From the NCBI GenBank assembly GCA_043787975.1, contig JAYVUK010000040.1, forward strand, positions 12,569 through 76,568: a stretch of DNA of 64,000 nt, in the 5' to 3' direction. The DNA comes from JAPLDA01 sp043787975 (lineage in GTDB: Bacteria; Bacteroidota; Bacteroidia; AKYH767-A; 2013-40CM-41-45). The notes below the pieces were generated by a model. That model searched no databases, was not told the DNA's origin, and was given only the letters and a program-made list of their open reading frames with translations. Shown in pieces: positions 41,622-51,038 of the stretch. Position 1 is the stretch's first letter. Each line of letters begins with the position of its first letter. Position numbers and translations under genes: made by a program.

Positions 41622-42980
41622 TTATGGTTTTTTAATTACTAATGTGTTTAAAATATTCTGAGCGACCGTTCTTCCCTGGACTAGGCTCCTATCTATCGAC
41701 AACTGGTAATGGATTCCTGCGAACAATCTTGAATTGCCTGCATCCTCACCAAATGCAGTGAAGGAGCTGAATGACCTTGCGGGAAATCCAAGGTAATCAT
41801 ACGAGTGGTCAGTGAAACTATGATTGTCACCAAAGATACTTGCAAGAGCAACTGCAGCAGCAGAAGATAAACTTCCATGAGCTGATGAATATTCAGGATG
41901 TCCGGGAGTTGTGAGTAAAGAATTCCATGTGGTATGTCCGAGTACTCCCCTGATGTAAGTGATCGGTCGCACCAAGTTGTATGTATATTTTGTCTGCCAT
42001 GAACTGATGGAAGCATCATACACAGTTATACCGGTGATCGCAAATGCTGCGGCTGCAATTTCAAGGTTGGAATTTTCTTGTTCCAAAATCTGTTCAACGA
42101 TACTAAGATAGTGGCCGGGAGTACTGAGACCCGGAATATCTCTATAATACATTGCCTGGTCAATTTGTGCCTGTGTTAATGTTTGTGATACATCATAGAC
42201 TTGTTTCACCATGTTGTAAAAATCAGAACCCGGAACTTCAGAATATGCCGGAGGTGCTGGTGGTTGTGCATTGTTTCCGCTTCCGTTAACCATCACGCGC
42301 AGGTTGCGCCAGTAAGGGCCAAGAGGAGCCGGAGAAAAGGCCGGAGGAGTCGGAACCCATAAACCGGGCCCTGTTGGAACAGTATAAGGATCATTTAAAT
42401 GGACGTTACCATCTGTGAGTGACCAGTCATAAACTGTTTGCGCGACGTTTCTTCCGAATGTAACAGAACGATCGATTGTTGCAGCATCTGAATTCAAATT
42501 GTATTGTGCACTAAAAACATTTTCAAGCGAGTCCACAGAAGAAACATTGGCAGCACTCATGGTTGGATAAATCAGCTTAAGAAATTTTGCCATCGAAGCA
42601 TTTGCACTGCTTCCCCAATTGTAGGTTGAGTTGTTTGTCACAGCAGGCATTGCAGGCAAATCGGTCAACTGTCCAACAAGTGTCTGGTACGATGGCATAC
42701 CCGGCAAAACAGATTCATACATCGCAACACTGCTGTAAGCAAAGGGACGAACAAATGCGAGATTTGAAATCCCTGTTGTTGTCTTCATAATTTGCAATTG
42801 CATCTTCATCCATTTCTGCGCCACTTCAGAACTGTATTGATTGGAATGCGCACCTCTTGCTTCATAACTGATAGCTCCCGGGCCATCGTTCGAAGTGAAA
42901 TCTTTGTCTTTTTTACATCCTGTCTGGATGGTAAGTGTTGCTGTTATTAAAAGCATCACTGCAATTAGTTGTTTTTTCAT
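41622..42980 (-). CDS. Vanadium-dependent haloperoxidase/PAP2-family lipoprotein
   Basis: A 452-residue protein with a lipobox (IQTGC, about residue 21) and the all-helical PAP2/vanadium haloperoxidase fold. The C-terminal half shows RPITYIRG (about 343-350), HPEYSSAHGSLSSAAA (about 365-380) and NSRLFAGIHYQLSIDRS (about 418-434), matching the vanadate- or phosphate-binding Arg, Ser-x-His and late Arg/His positions. It may be a haloperoxidase or an acid phosphatase-like enzyme. It follows a T9SS gene on the same strand (55 nt) and may be co-transcribed with it. Confidence 0.82.
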   Translation of the reverse strand: MKKQLIAVMLLITATLTIQTGCKKDKDFTSNDGPGAISYEARGAHSNQYSSEVAQKWMKMQLQIMKTTTGISNLAFVRPFAYSSVAMYESVLPGMPSYQTLVGQLTDLPAMPAVTNNSTYNWGSSANASMAKFLKLIYPTMSAANVSSVDSLENVFSAQYNLNSDAATIDRSVTFGRNVAQTVYDWSLTDGNVHLNDPYTVPTGPGLWVPTPPAFSPAPLGPYWRNLRVMVNGSGNNAQPPAPPAYSEVPGSDFYNMVKQVYDVSQTLTQAQIDQAMYYRDIPGLSTPGHYLSIVEQILEQENSNLEIAAAAFAITGITVYDASISSWQTKYTYNLVRPITYIRGVLGHTTWNSLLTTPGHPEYSSAHGSLSSAAAVALASIFGDNHSFTDHSYDYLGFPARSFSSFTAFGEDAGNSRLFAGIHYQLSIDRSLVQGRTVAQNILNTLVIKKP

Positions 42981-43035
42981 TTGTGTTTGTTTTTTTTAAA
43001 TGGTTTAATTATTTATAAATTGGATATTGGTAATA

Positions 43036-44415
43036 CTATTTAGTTACAATCAATTTCTCTGTTTGGATATTTTCTTCTGATTGAAATTTCAGAAAGTAAA
43101 CACCTGCATTAGCTTCCGTTGCGTTCCACATAAATTCATTATCGCCTTCTTCAAAAATTCTGTCTGTAAGAGTTGCAATCAATCTTCCATTCAGATCAAA
43201 GATTTTAAGAGAAATTTTTTGTGATTTGGAAAGAGAAAAAGCAACAGTTGTTGAATTGGAAATTGGATTTGGAAAAACAGATAAAGAAAAATCAGAAAAT
43301 ATTTTATCAGTGCTTAACCGTGGATTGAAAGCGGGACCAGTGTATTTAAAAACTCCGTTGGATGATGTTGTATTAAATCCACCGCAAAATCCCGTAGTTG
43401 TATTCACCATGTCAATTGCAAGATGGTCAACAGCTGTGTCTATGGTTATCCATGTGTTGCCATCGTCAGGGCTGTATGATGAACCGATACCATGAAGTGC
43501 TCCCGGGCTAACCTGCCATGGGTTTGCGGTATCGCCACCGGTGCTTATGTATGTTGAAATTGTGCCGGGAACATAAGCCAAATCAAAAGTGAAATAAGTT
43601 CCGGTAGGATGAATTTCTGTCCATGTTATACCGCCATCAATCGTTCTGTAAAGGTCGCCTCCTACTCCCCACAAGCCATGTAATGCATCACGCATTTTTA
43701 TCTGACTCACTATCGCTTTATTGTCTGGTGTATTATAAGAAGCCCAGTGCAAACCTTTGTCAACCGATTTCCAAATCTTTGCTTTTGTTGTCACTGTCCA
43801 CATGGTATTTCCAACTGCACACATTGACCAGCTATAAAATTTTTCTGCATTACCATAACTTGGCAAGTTTGCTTTAGGCACGCACGTCCATGTTGTTCCT
43901 CCATCACTGGTTGTAAAAACAATCAAATGTGGAGTGCTGTTGCTCGAATTTTTATTTAGTTCTGCCACTACTACGCCATCGTTGGCATTGAAAAAATGGA
44001 TGTTGTCAAAGAACAAAGTGTATGGCGCGACATTTAGTTGAGTCCACGTTATTCCGCCATCCGTTGTTTTTAAAATTTTTCCAGTAAAGTTTGCGTCTGC
44101 AGTCAAGAAATAAGCGCTCACATCGCTCTCCGGTTCCATGCCAACTACAAACTGGTCGGGCATGGAACTTATATTTCCTGCAATCCATGTGTTGCCTCCA
44201 TCAATGGTTCGTGTAAAATCCGTCAGGGGATTGACAAAGGCGTAGTTGCGTTCATACGCCAATCCCCATGCGACCAGGCTGTTTACTGCAATCATTTCTG
44301 AAAACCCTTTTTGTGGTTGGAAGAAATTGCTGGCTTTGCTGGTCCATTGTGCATTTACAAATTGATTCATCACACAAAGTGCGAGAACCGAAATAATTGT
44401 TTTCATTATTTTCAT
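43036..44415 (-). CDS. T9SS-secreted BNR/Ycf48-type propeller protein
   Basis: A 459-residue secreted protein with a signal peptide (about 1-22, ending FVNAQ), a beta-propeller made of Asp-box repeats (TIDGGNTW, KTTDGGITW, TSDGGTTW, KSVDKGLHW, RTIDGGITW, SPDDGNTW) and a type A T9SS sorting domain (about 375-459: VFPNPISNST, FDLNGRLIATL, GVYFLKF, KLIVTK). Propellers of this type bind glycans or proteins outside the cell; the ligand is unknown. Its leader is preceded by copy A of the conserved 44-bp element. Confidence 0.87.
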   Translation of the reverse strand: MKIMKTIISVLALCVMNQFVNAQWTSKASNFFQPQKGFSEMIAVNSLVAWGLAYERNYAFVNPLTDFTRTIDGGNTWIAGNISSMPDQFVVGMEPESDVSAYFLTADANFTGKILKTTDGGITWTQLNVAPYTLFFDNIHFFNANDGVVVAELNKNSSNSTPHLIVFTTSDGGTTWTCVPKANLPSYGNAEKFYSWSMCAVGNTMWTVTTKAKIWKSVDKGLHWASYNTPDNKAIVSQIKMRDALHGLWGVGGDLYRTIDGGITWTEIHPTGTYFTFDLAYVPGTISTYISTGGDTANPWQVSPGALHGIGSSYSPDDGNTWITIDTAVDHLAIDMVNTTTGFCGGFNTTSSNGVFKYTGPAFNPRLSTDKIFSDFSLSVFPNPISNSTTVAFSLSKSQKISLKIFDLNGRLIATLTDRIFEEGDNEFMWNATEANAGVYFLKFQSEENIQTEKLIVTK

Positions 44416-44456
44416 TTGTTGTTGGTTTTAAAATGATTTATTAAATTATTGCGAGG

Positions 44457-44500
44457 CAAAGGACGAGTGAATACCGAGAGGCATCAATAACCTAAACAGG
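44457..44500 (-). promoter_or_regulatory. Conserved 44-bp element, copy A
   Basis: Begins CAAAGGACG and ends CTAAACAGG on the plus strand, with core GCATCAATAAC. Read on the minus strand it presents TATTG, 20 nt, then GTCCTTTG, like a -33/-7 pair, about 41 nt before the ATG of the T9SS gene at 44415. Same length and no gaps relative to copies at 46725 and 53325. Confidence 0.6.
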
Positions 44501-44595
44501 TGTATTGCATCAATGACATGGGGTTTAACCAACCGGTTTAGGTCGTGTCAAGATGTTTCGGAGTGTGATATATGACTATATATATACTTTTTCAT

Positions 44596-44630
44596 TTTGA
44601 GCAGGTGGATAATTGAATCATCTATCTTTG
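44596..44630 (+). promoter_or_regulatory. Promoter of the Tat/DsrE-like gene
   Basis: TTTG at 44596-44599 and TATCTTTG at 44623-44630 (perfect TAnnTTTG) with 23 nt between. The ATG at 44660 gives a leader of about 22-25 nt. Confidence 0.5.
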
Positions 44631-44659
44631 GAAAAATCATTTTCTAAAACTTATTCTGT

Positions 44660-45373
44660 ATGTCTGACTATCATATTAAAAACAAAACCAAACGAAGAGG
44701 ATTTTTAGGAATGCTTGTAAGTGCCGGGACAGCGATCGGGCTATCAACTTTTGCTTTTCCGTTTAAACTTTTTGCACAGGAAAAGGAATCGTTACAAAAA
44801 CATGAACCGGCGAAAAATCCTGCTGATGTATGGTTTAAAAAATTAAAAGGAAATCATCGGGTAGTGTTTGATGCAACTCGTCCGCATGAGATTATGCCTT
44901 TTAGCTGGGCGAGAATATTTTTGATGACAAATGCTGAAACAGGGAGTCGCAAAAAAGATTGCGGTGTTGTGATTGTACTTCGACACCAGGCGATTCCTTT
45001 TGCGCTCGAAGACAGGTTGTGGGAAAAATATAAGTTCGGAGAGCTATTCAGTGTTGATGACCCGTTGACAAAAAAAATTTCAAAAAGGAATCCATTTTGG
45101 AAACCGGGTTCCGGTGACTTTAGCATTCCCGGAATCGGCAACGTTGGAATTGGTATTAATGAACTTCAGGCAAGCGGTGTTATGTTTTGTGTTTGTGATA
45201 TGGCGATCACAGTCAATAGTGCTGTTGTTGCAGCAACCATGAAAATGGATGCAGCAAAAATTAAAGCGGATTGGCTTTCAGGAATACTTCCCGGCATACA
45301 AGTGGTACCGTCCGGTGTATTGGCGTTGGGACGGGCGCAGGAACTTGGATGCAGTTACATTTTTGCGGGATGA
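44660..45373 (+). CDS. Exported protein with Tat-like signal and DsrE-like fold
   Basis: A 237-residue protein whose N-terminus KTKRRGFLGMLVSAG (about 10-24) looks like a twin-arginine signal, ending near KLFAQ. The C-terminal half (about 95-237) contains VVIVLRHQAIPFAL, ASGVMFCVCDMAIT and LLPG-like ILPGIQVVPSGVLAL, which resembles DsrE/DsrF-type sulfur-relay domains. Two cysteines lie close together (FCVC), typical of sulfur carriers. I cannot name the partner. It is monocistronic, ends 27 nt from a convergent beta-barrel gene, and may act in periplasmic sulfur or redox chemistry. Confidence 0.68.
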   Translation: MSDYHIKNKTKRRGFLGMLVSAGTAIGLSTFAFPFKLFAQEKESLQKHEPAKNPADVWFKKLKGNHRVVFDATRPHEIMPFSWARIFLMTNAETGSRKKDCGVVIVLRHQAIPFALEDRLWEKYKFGELFSVDDPLTKKISKRNPFWKPGSGDFSIPGIGNVGIGINELQASGVMFCVCDMAITVNSAVVAATMKMDAAKIKADWLSGILPGIQVVPSGVLALGRAQELGCSYIFAG

Positions 45374-45400
45374 AGTTGTTCTCAAAAATACTTTGGTGCC

Positions 45401-46495
45401 TTATAAAAGTTTGAAAAGCACTCCAAAAAATACCTGGCAATCTCCAGATCCTCCAGATCCGATCGTATATGTATGTGTAATCTCCGATGTCTGGGCATCA
45501 GGAAGACTTTGATTGATCCTTCTCGAAATTATAAAAGGGACATAAGCATAAACAGAGCTGCGGGACATCTTGTAAATTATTCCGGGATCAACTGATAAGT
45601 TATGACCCGGTCTACGTAATCCATAGTTGCCCCCAAAAATATCCTTCACCGGAACACCTTCATCGCGCAGTCCCGCGGCGAATGCGAATTTTTTAAAATC
45701 GAAATTAAAACCAATCCTGAATGAATAAACATCAGGTACACTGTACACATCATTGCCCGTAAGCATTTCAGTTTTCGTTGCACCGCTAAGCCGCCCGGTT
45801 AACGTTGATACTCCGTTTTGATCTCTTGGATTGAGTAGATAATAAAAGTTTGCATACGCATTGATGGTTTTATTGAAAAAATAAAATGCATTTAATTGTG
45901 TGATGATACCGGTACCACCATCGCCCAATTGTATGGACGCGTTTACAGGTGCCAACACTTTTGTGGAGTCGTTCTTAAAAAAATAATCCTGGTATTTGTA
46001 ATCACCTGTGGGAAGTTTGATCCCTAAACCGAATTGAACATTCCACTTTTGAGAAACAGTCGGAATAAATATCCACTTGTAAGCTGTGAAGCGCATATCA
46101 CTGATTCCAAATGTACGTGTAGTATACCTTGCTGTCCCGGCGCCTCCATGTTCCTTCGACGCTGTTCGGGAATTGGAAGTAATGGGTACGCTTAACTCTA
46201 ATGACCATCCTTTTTGCACTAACCTGCTGATGGAAATATCCACTGAATAAGATTCAATGATGGATTGATCTTTTTCCGGGACATGTTGATCCTGGGTTCC
46301 TTTGAACTCACGGTATGCTTTAAAATAACGTCCTACTGTATTCAGTTGCCAGTTGGAAACAGTAAAAGCATTGTCAGCTAAATTATATTGACCGAAGCCC
46401 GAAATATTACGAACCATGATGCAGCCTTGGGCATGAACAAATTGAAATGTCAAAAGAAATAGGGCGGATAAAATAATCAGCTTACTTGTTTTCAT
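45401..46495 (-). CDS. Outer-membrane beta-barrel protein, transporter-like
   Basis: A 364-residue protein with a signal peptide (1-22, ending FVHAQ) and alternating barrel strands ending VFFGVLFKLL. Features such as VPITSNSRTA, DMRFTAYKW, GLGIKLPTGDY and QLGDGGTGIITQLNA resemble transporter-type barrels related to meta-pathway phenol degradation proteins. The substrate is unknown. Upstream lies copy C of the conserved 44-bp element, about 230 bp before the ATG, in an intergenic region shared with the divergent sensor kinase. Confidence 0.78.
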   Translation of the reverse strand: MKTSKLIILSALFLLTFQFVHAQGCIMVRNISGFGQYNLADNAFTVSNWQLNTVGRYFKAYREFKGTQDQHVPEKDQSIIESYSVDISISRLVQKGWSLELSVPITSNSRTASKEHGGAGTARYTTRTFGISDMRFTAYKWIFIPTVSQKWNVQFGLGIKLPTGDYKYQDYFFKNDSTKVLAPVNASIQLGDGGTGIITQLNAFYFFNKTINAYANFYYLLNPRDQNGVSTLTGRLSGATKTEMLTGNDVYSVPDVYSFRIGFNFDFKKFAFAAGLRDEGVPVKDIFGGNYGLRRPGHNLSVDPGIIYKMSRSSVYAYVPFIISRRINQSLPDAQTSEITHTYTIGSGGSGDCQVFFGVLFKLL

Positions 46496-46724
46496 GTTTT
46501 CTTTTTTTAAGAAATTAGAATTAATAATAATAAATTATTTAATTAAAGAAACTTCATTTGTCTGCAATCTATGAAAATAAACTCCGGCACTTTTCATCAA
46601 CATTCTGAAGACTTTGATGTCTATTTTCTATTAATCATATGCAGGCAAAGAACCAAGATGAATTTTTGAATCAGAGTCATTTTATTCCTTGCTATGTTTT
46701 TGAAATGGATCAAAGAAATCCGGA

Positions 46725-46768
46725 CAAAGGTTCAACGAAGAACATGTTGCATCAATAACATAAACAGG
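46725..46768 (-). promoter_or_regulatory. Conserved 44-bp element, copy C
   Basis: CAAAGG start, GCATCAATAACATAAACAGG end, no gaps relative to copies A and B. On the minus strand it reads TATTG, 20 nt, AACCTTTG. It could drive the beta-barrel gene with a long leader, or regulate the kinase gene 103 bp away. Confidence 0.55.
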
Positions 46769-46838
46769 TTGATCTTAGGTTAAGAGGCAAATGAAAAACC
46801 ACCCGTTTAGGGGGTAGCTAAATAGAATTTGATACATT

Positions 46839-46846
46839 TACCTTTG
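46839..46846 (+). promoter_or_regulatory. -7 box TACCTTTG for the propeller sensor kinase
   Basis: A perfect TAnnTTTG with no TTTG at the -33 position, so activation is likely. It lies about 25 nt before the TTG start at 46871. Confidence 0.5.
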
Positions 46847-46870
46847 ACACATGTTGCTTAAAAAATTTCA

Positions 46871-49800
46871 TTGAAAAATTATTTACTTCCTTTCATACTA
46901 TATTTCATTTTCTTTTTTCAGCAGTCATGCAAAAGAGATAACGGGAGGGAAAATGTTTTTGATTCAGATACACCGACTGTTACACTGGCAAAATTTTCTT
47001 TCGTTTCACCGGATTCTGTTTCACCTCCGGAAGTTATTCCCTTGCGAAATCTAAAAGTAGCACCGGCAGGGAAACCGGTCACTACAAACGTTATTTCCAA
47101 TATCAGTTTAGCAGGAAATCCTAAGATTAATATTGCTGAAATCCCCAAAGCTATTCAGTCAGGAGAAGGTGGTTATAAGGTACCTGTTGTCCTTATTGCT
47201 GTCGGAAAAAAAGCGCCTGCTGTTCTGCCTGAAGTTGTTGTGGTAAAAGACGCAACTATTAAAGATGATGATCCCGCTAATTTCAGTTCATATAAAATTC
47301 TCCAGGGATTAAAACAGCCGTTGATACGAAGCATGATGCAAGACAAAAGCGGCAACATCTGGTTCGGAACATACAGCGGTGGTGTGAGCAAATACGATGG
47401 AAAGTATTTTACCAATTACACCACGGCACAAGGGTTAGGCAATGATGGTATCTGGAGTATGTTACAGGATAAAGTAGGAAATATCTGGTTCGGTACGTAC
47501 GGTGCAGGTGTAAGTAAATTCGATGGAAAAACGTTTACCAATTATAACATATCGGGCGGGTCGGCAAAAAATGTTGTTTGGAATATTCTGGAAGACAAAA
47601 AAGGAAATCTCTGGTTTGGAACAAATAACGGAGTGACGAAATATGACGGAATATCGTTTACGTATTATACAACTGCAGAAGGGCTGTGCAATAATTTTGT
47701 GCACTCAATTATCCAGGATAACTTGGACAATATATGGTTTGGTACGTTGGGAGGTGTAAGCAAATTTGACGGAAAAGGATTTTTCAATTATTCCTCTAAG
47801 CATGGGTTGGTAAATGACAGTATACAAAGCATGATGAAAGATAAAAATGGAAATATCTGGTTCGGTACGTATGGAGGCATTTCAAAATATGATGGAAAAT
47901 ATTTTTCTAACTACGAAGCAAACAAAGGGTTTGCCAATGTTCCGGTACAGAGTATAATAGAAGATAAGAACGGGCAAATCTGGTTTGGTACAAATAAAGG
48001 GATCGTGATGCTTGATGAAAAGAAATTATTGCAGCAGCCGTCCACCTTTACACATTATACTACAGCCCAGGGTTTAGGCAATGACAATGTAACGAGCGTG
48101 CTGGAAGACAAAGCAGGGAATCTTTGGTTTGGAACTAATGGAGGAGGAGTTGCACGATTTGACGGAAGAACCTTTACTCACATGACCGTAGCGGAAGGTC
48201 TTGGTCACAATGAAGTGATGCGAACCGTGGAAGACAAAGATGGAAAACTGTGGTTTGCAACATGGGGAGGTGGTATCAGCAAATACGATGGTAAATCATT
48301 TATCACGTATACTGTTGCGCAAGGGTTAAGCTCAAATAATGTTTTCAGTTTGCACATCGATAGAAATGGAATTCTCTGGATCGGAACTGGCAAAGGCATC
48401 AGTAAATTTGATGGTGTATCTTTTTCCAATTATGCTGCAGAACAGGGAATGACAAATGATGAAGTGTGGAGTATCCTCGAAGACAAGGAAGGCAGTCTTT
48501 GGTTCGGTTCTTTTGGATCAGGAGTTTTTAAATTCAATGGAAAAACATTTATTCACTTTTCACACCAGCAGGGATTGAGTGGTGGAATTGTGATGTGTAT
48601 GTTGCAGGACAGATCAGGTATCTATTGGTTTGGAACGTATGGAGGAGGATTAAATCGCTACGATGGAAAATCATTTTCACATTATTCAATTGCCGATGGA
48701 CTGAGTGGTAACGAAGTCATGGACATGTTGCAGGATAAAAGAGGAGACTTATGGATCGGAACGATTGGAGGAGGTGTGAATAAATTTGATGGAAAGCAAT
48801 TTACTTCCTATAGCACCTTGCAGGGATTGAGTAATGAAATTGTGATGGGAATTCTCGAAGACAAAAAAGGAAATCTATGGTTTAGTACGCGCAACGGCAT
48901 CAACAGGATGATACAAGATCATTCTTCGGCAGGCAGAGAAAGTAAAACGAATACGATAACAAAACCATTTTTTAAAAATTATATCTACGCAGATGGTTTT
49001 CTGGGAGTGAACTGTTTTGTAAATTCCTTATTTGAAGATAGCAAAGGAAATATCTGGGCGGGAGCCAGCGATCGCTTGTCGTGTTACCATCCTGAAGGTG
49101 AAATTCCTGATACGATTCCTCCGAACATCTGTCTATCCAATGTCGCACTCTTTAATGAAAAGGTCAACTGGTTAACGTTGGAAGCCAACAAGGATACGTC
49201 ACTCGTACTTGGCAATGGTGTAATTGTCGGAAATTTTAAATTCGACAGTTTGTCAAAATATTACAACGTACCGTCCAACCTCAGCCTTGCGTTCAACAAT
49301 AATTATCTCACGTTTGAATATGTGGGCATTACAACGAAGAGCCCTTACAAGGTGAGATACAAATATAAACTGGAAGGACTGGATGAAAACTGGGGACCTG
49401 TTACAGAGAGAACGGAAGCTCCGTATGGTAACCTGCCGTTTGGGAATTATACATTCAGGGTAAAAGCGATGAACAGCGAAGGCTATTGGAGTAACGAATT
49501 AAATTATTCGTTTGCGATACGTCCTCCGTGGTGGAAAACAATTTGGTTTCGTTCCATGGCATTGGTTTTAATTATGATGCTGCTCTATAGCATCTACCGT
49601 TACAGGTTGAACCAGGTTTTACGCCTTCAGGCTATCCGGAACAGAATTGCAAATGACCTGCATGATGATATCGGAAGCACATTAAACAGCATTTCTGTTT
49701 ACAGCCAGGTTGCACAACAGGATCCCGGGAAAAAACAGGAAGCACTTGAAATGATCGGCGACAGTTCACGAAAAGTCATCGAAGCGATGAGCGATATTGT

Positions 49801-50218
49801 GTGGGCAATTAACCCCGAATACGATTCATTTGAAAATATAATTCTGCGAATGCGTTCTTTCTCGTATCATTTACTTCATGCAAAAAATATTGAACACGTA
49901 TTTAAGGCAGATGAAAAACTGAATGAGTTGAAACTCTCACTCGAGGATCGCAGAAATTTTTACCTTTTCTTTAAAGAATCCATTAACAATCTTGTTAAAC
50001 ATTCGCAAGCCACCAAAGCAACGTTTTCCTTAACGGTTGAATCACGGATCATTCTACTCAATATTTCCGACAATGGAATCGGATACAATACGGAGAAACA
50101 GTACAATGGAAACGGAATTAACAGCATGAAAAAAAGGGCGAAGGAGATGAATGCAAACCTCGCCATCACTTCATCCGCGGAAAAGGGAACAACCATCGAA
50201 CTGAAATTAAAATATTGA
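46871..50218 (+). CDS. Two-component propeller sensor histidine kinase
   Basis: A 1115-residue sensor: N-terminal signal with a possible lipobox (QQSC, about 17-20), about 14 propeller repeats of around 40 residues (about 145-690), each with DKxGNIWFGT and KYDGK cores, a Y_Y_Y domain (about 810-885), one membrane helix (about 895-912), then HisKA_3 with phospho-acceptor His in NDLHDDIGST (about 935) and HATPase (ISDNGIGY, GNGINSMKKRA). The periplasmic propellers resemble those of hybrid glycan sensors, but here the kinase is a NarL-type partner. No ATG is available near the start; TTG is used. The regulator gene follows 6 nt later. Confidence 0.9.
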   Translation: MKNYLLPFILYFIFFFQQSCKRDNGRENVFDSDTPTVTLAKFSFVSPDSVSPPEVIPLRNLKVAPAGKPVTTNVISNISLAGNPKINIAEIPKAIQSGEGGYKVPVVLIAVGKKAPAVLPEVVVVKDATIKDDDPANFSSYKILQGLKQPLIRSMMQDKSGNIWFGTYSGGVSKYDGKYFTNYTTAQGLGNDGIWSMLQDKVGNIWFGTYGAGVSKFDGKTFTNYNISGGSAKNVVWNILEDKKGNLWFGTNNGVTKYDGISFTYYTTAEGLCNNFVHSIIQDNLDNIWFGTLGGVSKFDGKGFFNYSSKHGLVNDSIQSMMKDKNGNIWFGTYGGISKYDGKYFSNYEANKGFANVPVQSIIEDKNGQIWFGTNKGIVMLDEKKLLQQPSTFTHYTTAQGLGNDNVTSVLEDKAGNLWFGTNGGGVARFDGRTFTHMTVAEGLGHNEVMRTVEDKDGKLWFATWGGGISKYDGKSFITYTVAQGLSSNNVFSLHIDRNGILWIGTGKGISKFDGVSFSNYAAEQGMTNDEVWSILEDKEGSLWFGSFGSGVFKFNGKTFIHFSHQQGLSGGIVMCMLQDRSGIYWFGTYGGGLNRYDGKSFSHYSIADGLSGNEVMDMLQDKRGDLWIGTIGGGVNKFDGKQFTSYSTLQGLSNEIVMGILEDKKGNLWFSTRNGINRMIQDHSSAGRESKTNTITKPFFKNYIYADGFLGVNCFVNSLFEDSKGNIWAGASDRLSCYHPEGEIPDTIPPNICLSNVALFNEKVNWLTLEANKDTSLVLGNGVIVGNFKFDSLSKYYNVPSNLSLAFNNNYLTFEYVGITTKSPYKVRYKYKLEGLDENWGPVTERTEAPYGNLPFGNYTFRVKAMNSEGYWSNELNYSFAIRPPWWKTIWFRSMALVLIMMLLYSIYRYRLNQVLRLQAIRNRIANDLHDDIGSTLNSISVYSQVAQQDPGKKQEALEMIGDSSRKVIEAMSDIVWAINPEYDSFENIILRMRSFSYHLLHAKNIEHVFKADEKLNELKLSLEDRRNFYLFFKESINNLVKHSQATKATFSLTVESRIILLNISDNGIGYNTEKQYNGNGINSMKKRAKEMNANLAITSSAEKGTTIELKLKY

Positions 50219-50224
50219 AATCAT

Positions 50225-50866
50225 ATGGATGAAATACGGGTCGTTATTTTTGAAGACAATGTAAATCTTCGACAGGGATTGCAGCAACTGATCCAGGGAA
50301 GTGCAGGATTCACGTGTTCCGGAGCATTTGCAAATTGCAACAACCTGGTGAGAAATATCATTGACACCCAACCGGATGTTATTCTGATGGACATTGAAAT
50401 GCCCGGGATGAGTGGCATCGATGCCGTAAAAGTTTCCAAAGAAAAATTTCCTGAAATAAAAATACTGATGGAAACAATCTTTGAAGACAACGATAAAATT
50501 TTTAATTCCATCTGTAACGGAGCCGAAGGATATATTCTTAAAAATACTCCGCCGGTTCAGATTCTTTCTTCCATTCGTGAAATCTTTGAAGGTGGCGCTC
50601 CGATGACTCCAAGCATTGCGAGCAAGGTGTTGAAGATGTTCAAAAACAAGTCAACTGAAAATACTCCCGAAGAATTCAGCCTTACGGAAAGGGAAAAGGA
50701 AATTTTGAAATGCCTGGTTGAAGGAATGAGCTATAAACTCATTGCCGAAAATTGTTTCATCAGCATCGATACAGTAAGCGGACATATCAAGAACATTTAC
50801 AAAAAACTCCAGGTGCATTCCAAATCAGAAGCAGTCGCGAAAGCAATAAAAGGGAGGATTGTTTAA
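50225..50866 (+). CDS. NarL/LuxR-type response regulator (pair 1)
   Basis: A 213-residue regulator: receiver domain (1 to about 125, phospho-acceptor Asp in VILMDIEMPGMSG at about residue 56) and LuxR-type helix-turn-helix (about 150-210, LTEREKEILKCLVEG, SIDTVSGHIKNIYKKL). It is the output of the propeller kinase and about 60% similar to the regulator at 55524-56159. The stop codon overlaps the stop of an inverted thiolase remnant immediately downstream. Confidence 0.92.
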   Translation: MDEIRVVIFEDNVNLRQGLQQLIQGSAGFTCSGAFANCNNLVRNIIDTQPDVILMDIEMPGMSGIDAVKVSKEKFPEIKILMETIFEDNDKIFNSICNGAEGYILKNTPPVQILSSIREIFEGGAPMTPSIASKVLKMFKNKSTENTPEEFSLTEREKEILKCLVEGMSYKLIAENCFISIDTVSGHIKNIYKKLQVHSKSEAVAKAIKGRIV

Positions 50867-50980
50867 TTCAGCAATTCAAAAATCCCCGCTGCACCTTGTC
50901 CGGTGTCGATACACATCGTTTTCTTCTTCTCATTTCACTGAAAAGCTGGACGGAAAGTTTTGCACCTCTACAGCCAATTA
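50863..50980 (-). pseudogene. Truncated, mutated copy of the thiolase gene 3' end
   Basis: About 118 bp match the last about 140 bp of the thiolase gene at 56184, including an identical 26-nt run around CTTCTTCTCATTTCACTG. The remnant lacks about 21 nt internally and ends abruptly after TACAGCCAA. Its last codons read TGQGAAGIFELLN against TGQGAAAIFEILN in the intact gene. Confidence 0.88.
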
Positions 50981-50986
50981 GGGAGC

Positions 50987-51028
50987 AAAGACACCAACGG
51001 GATTGCTTCAATCCACGTTAGTGTCTTT
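50987..51028 (+). terminator. Terminator behind response regulator pair 1
   Basis: AAAGACAC-CAACG-GGATTG pairs with CAATCC-CGTTAGTGTCTTT with one wobble and one bulge. A T-rich stretch (GTCTTTTAATTT) follows on the plus strand. Confidence 0.65.
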
Positions 51029-51038
51029 GTCTTTTAAT

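Larger units (their letters stand above)
46496..46870. other. Divergent intergenic region with copy C element
   Basis: 375 bases between the beta-barrel and kinase genes. It contains the 44-bp element (46725-46768), an inverted CTAAACGGGTG-like half (about 46801-46811) and a -7 box TACCTTTG (46839-46846) toward the kinase. The first 200 bases show nothing recognisable. Confidence 0.5.
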
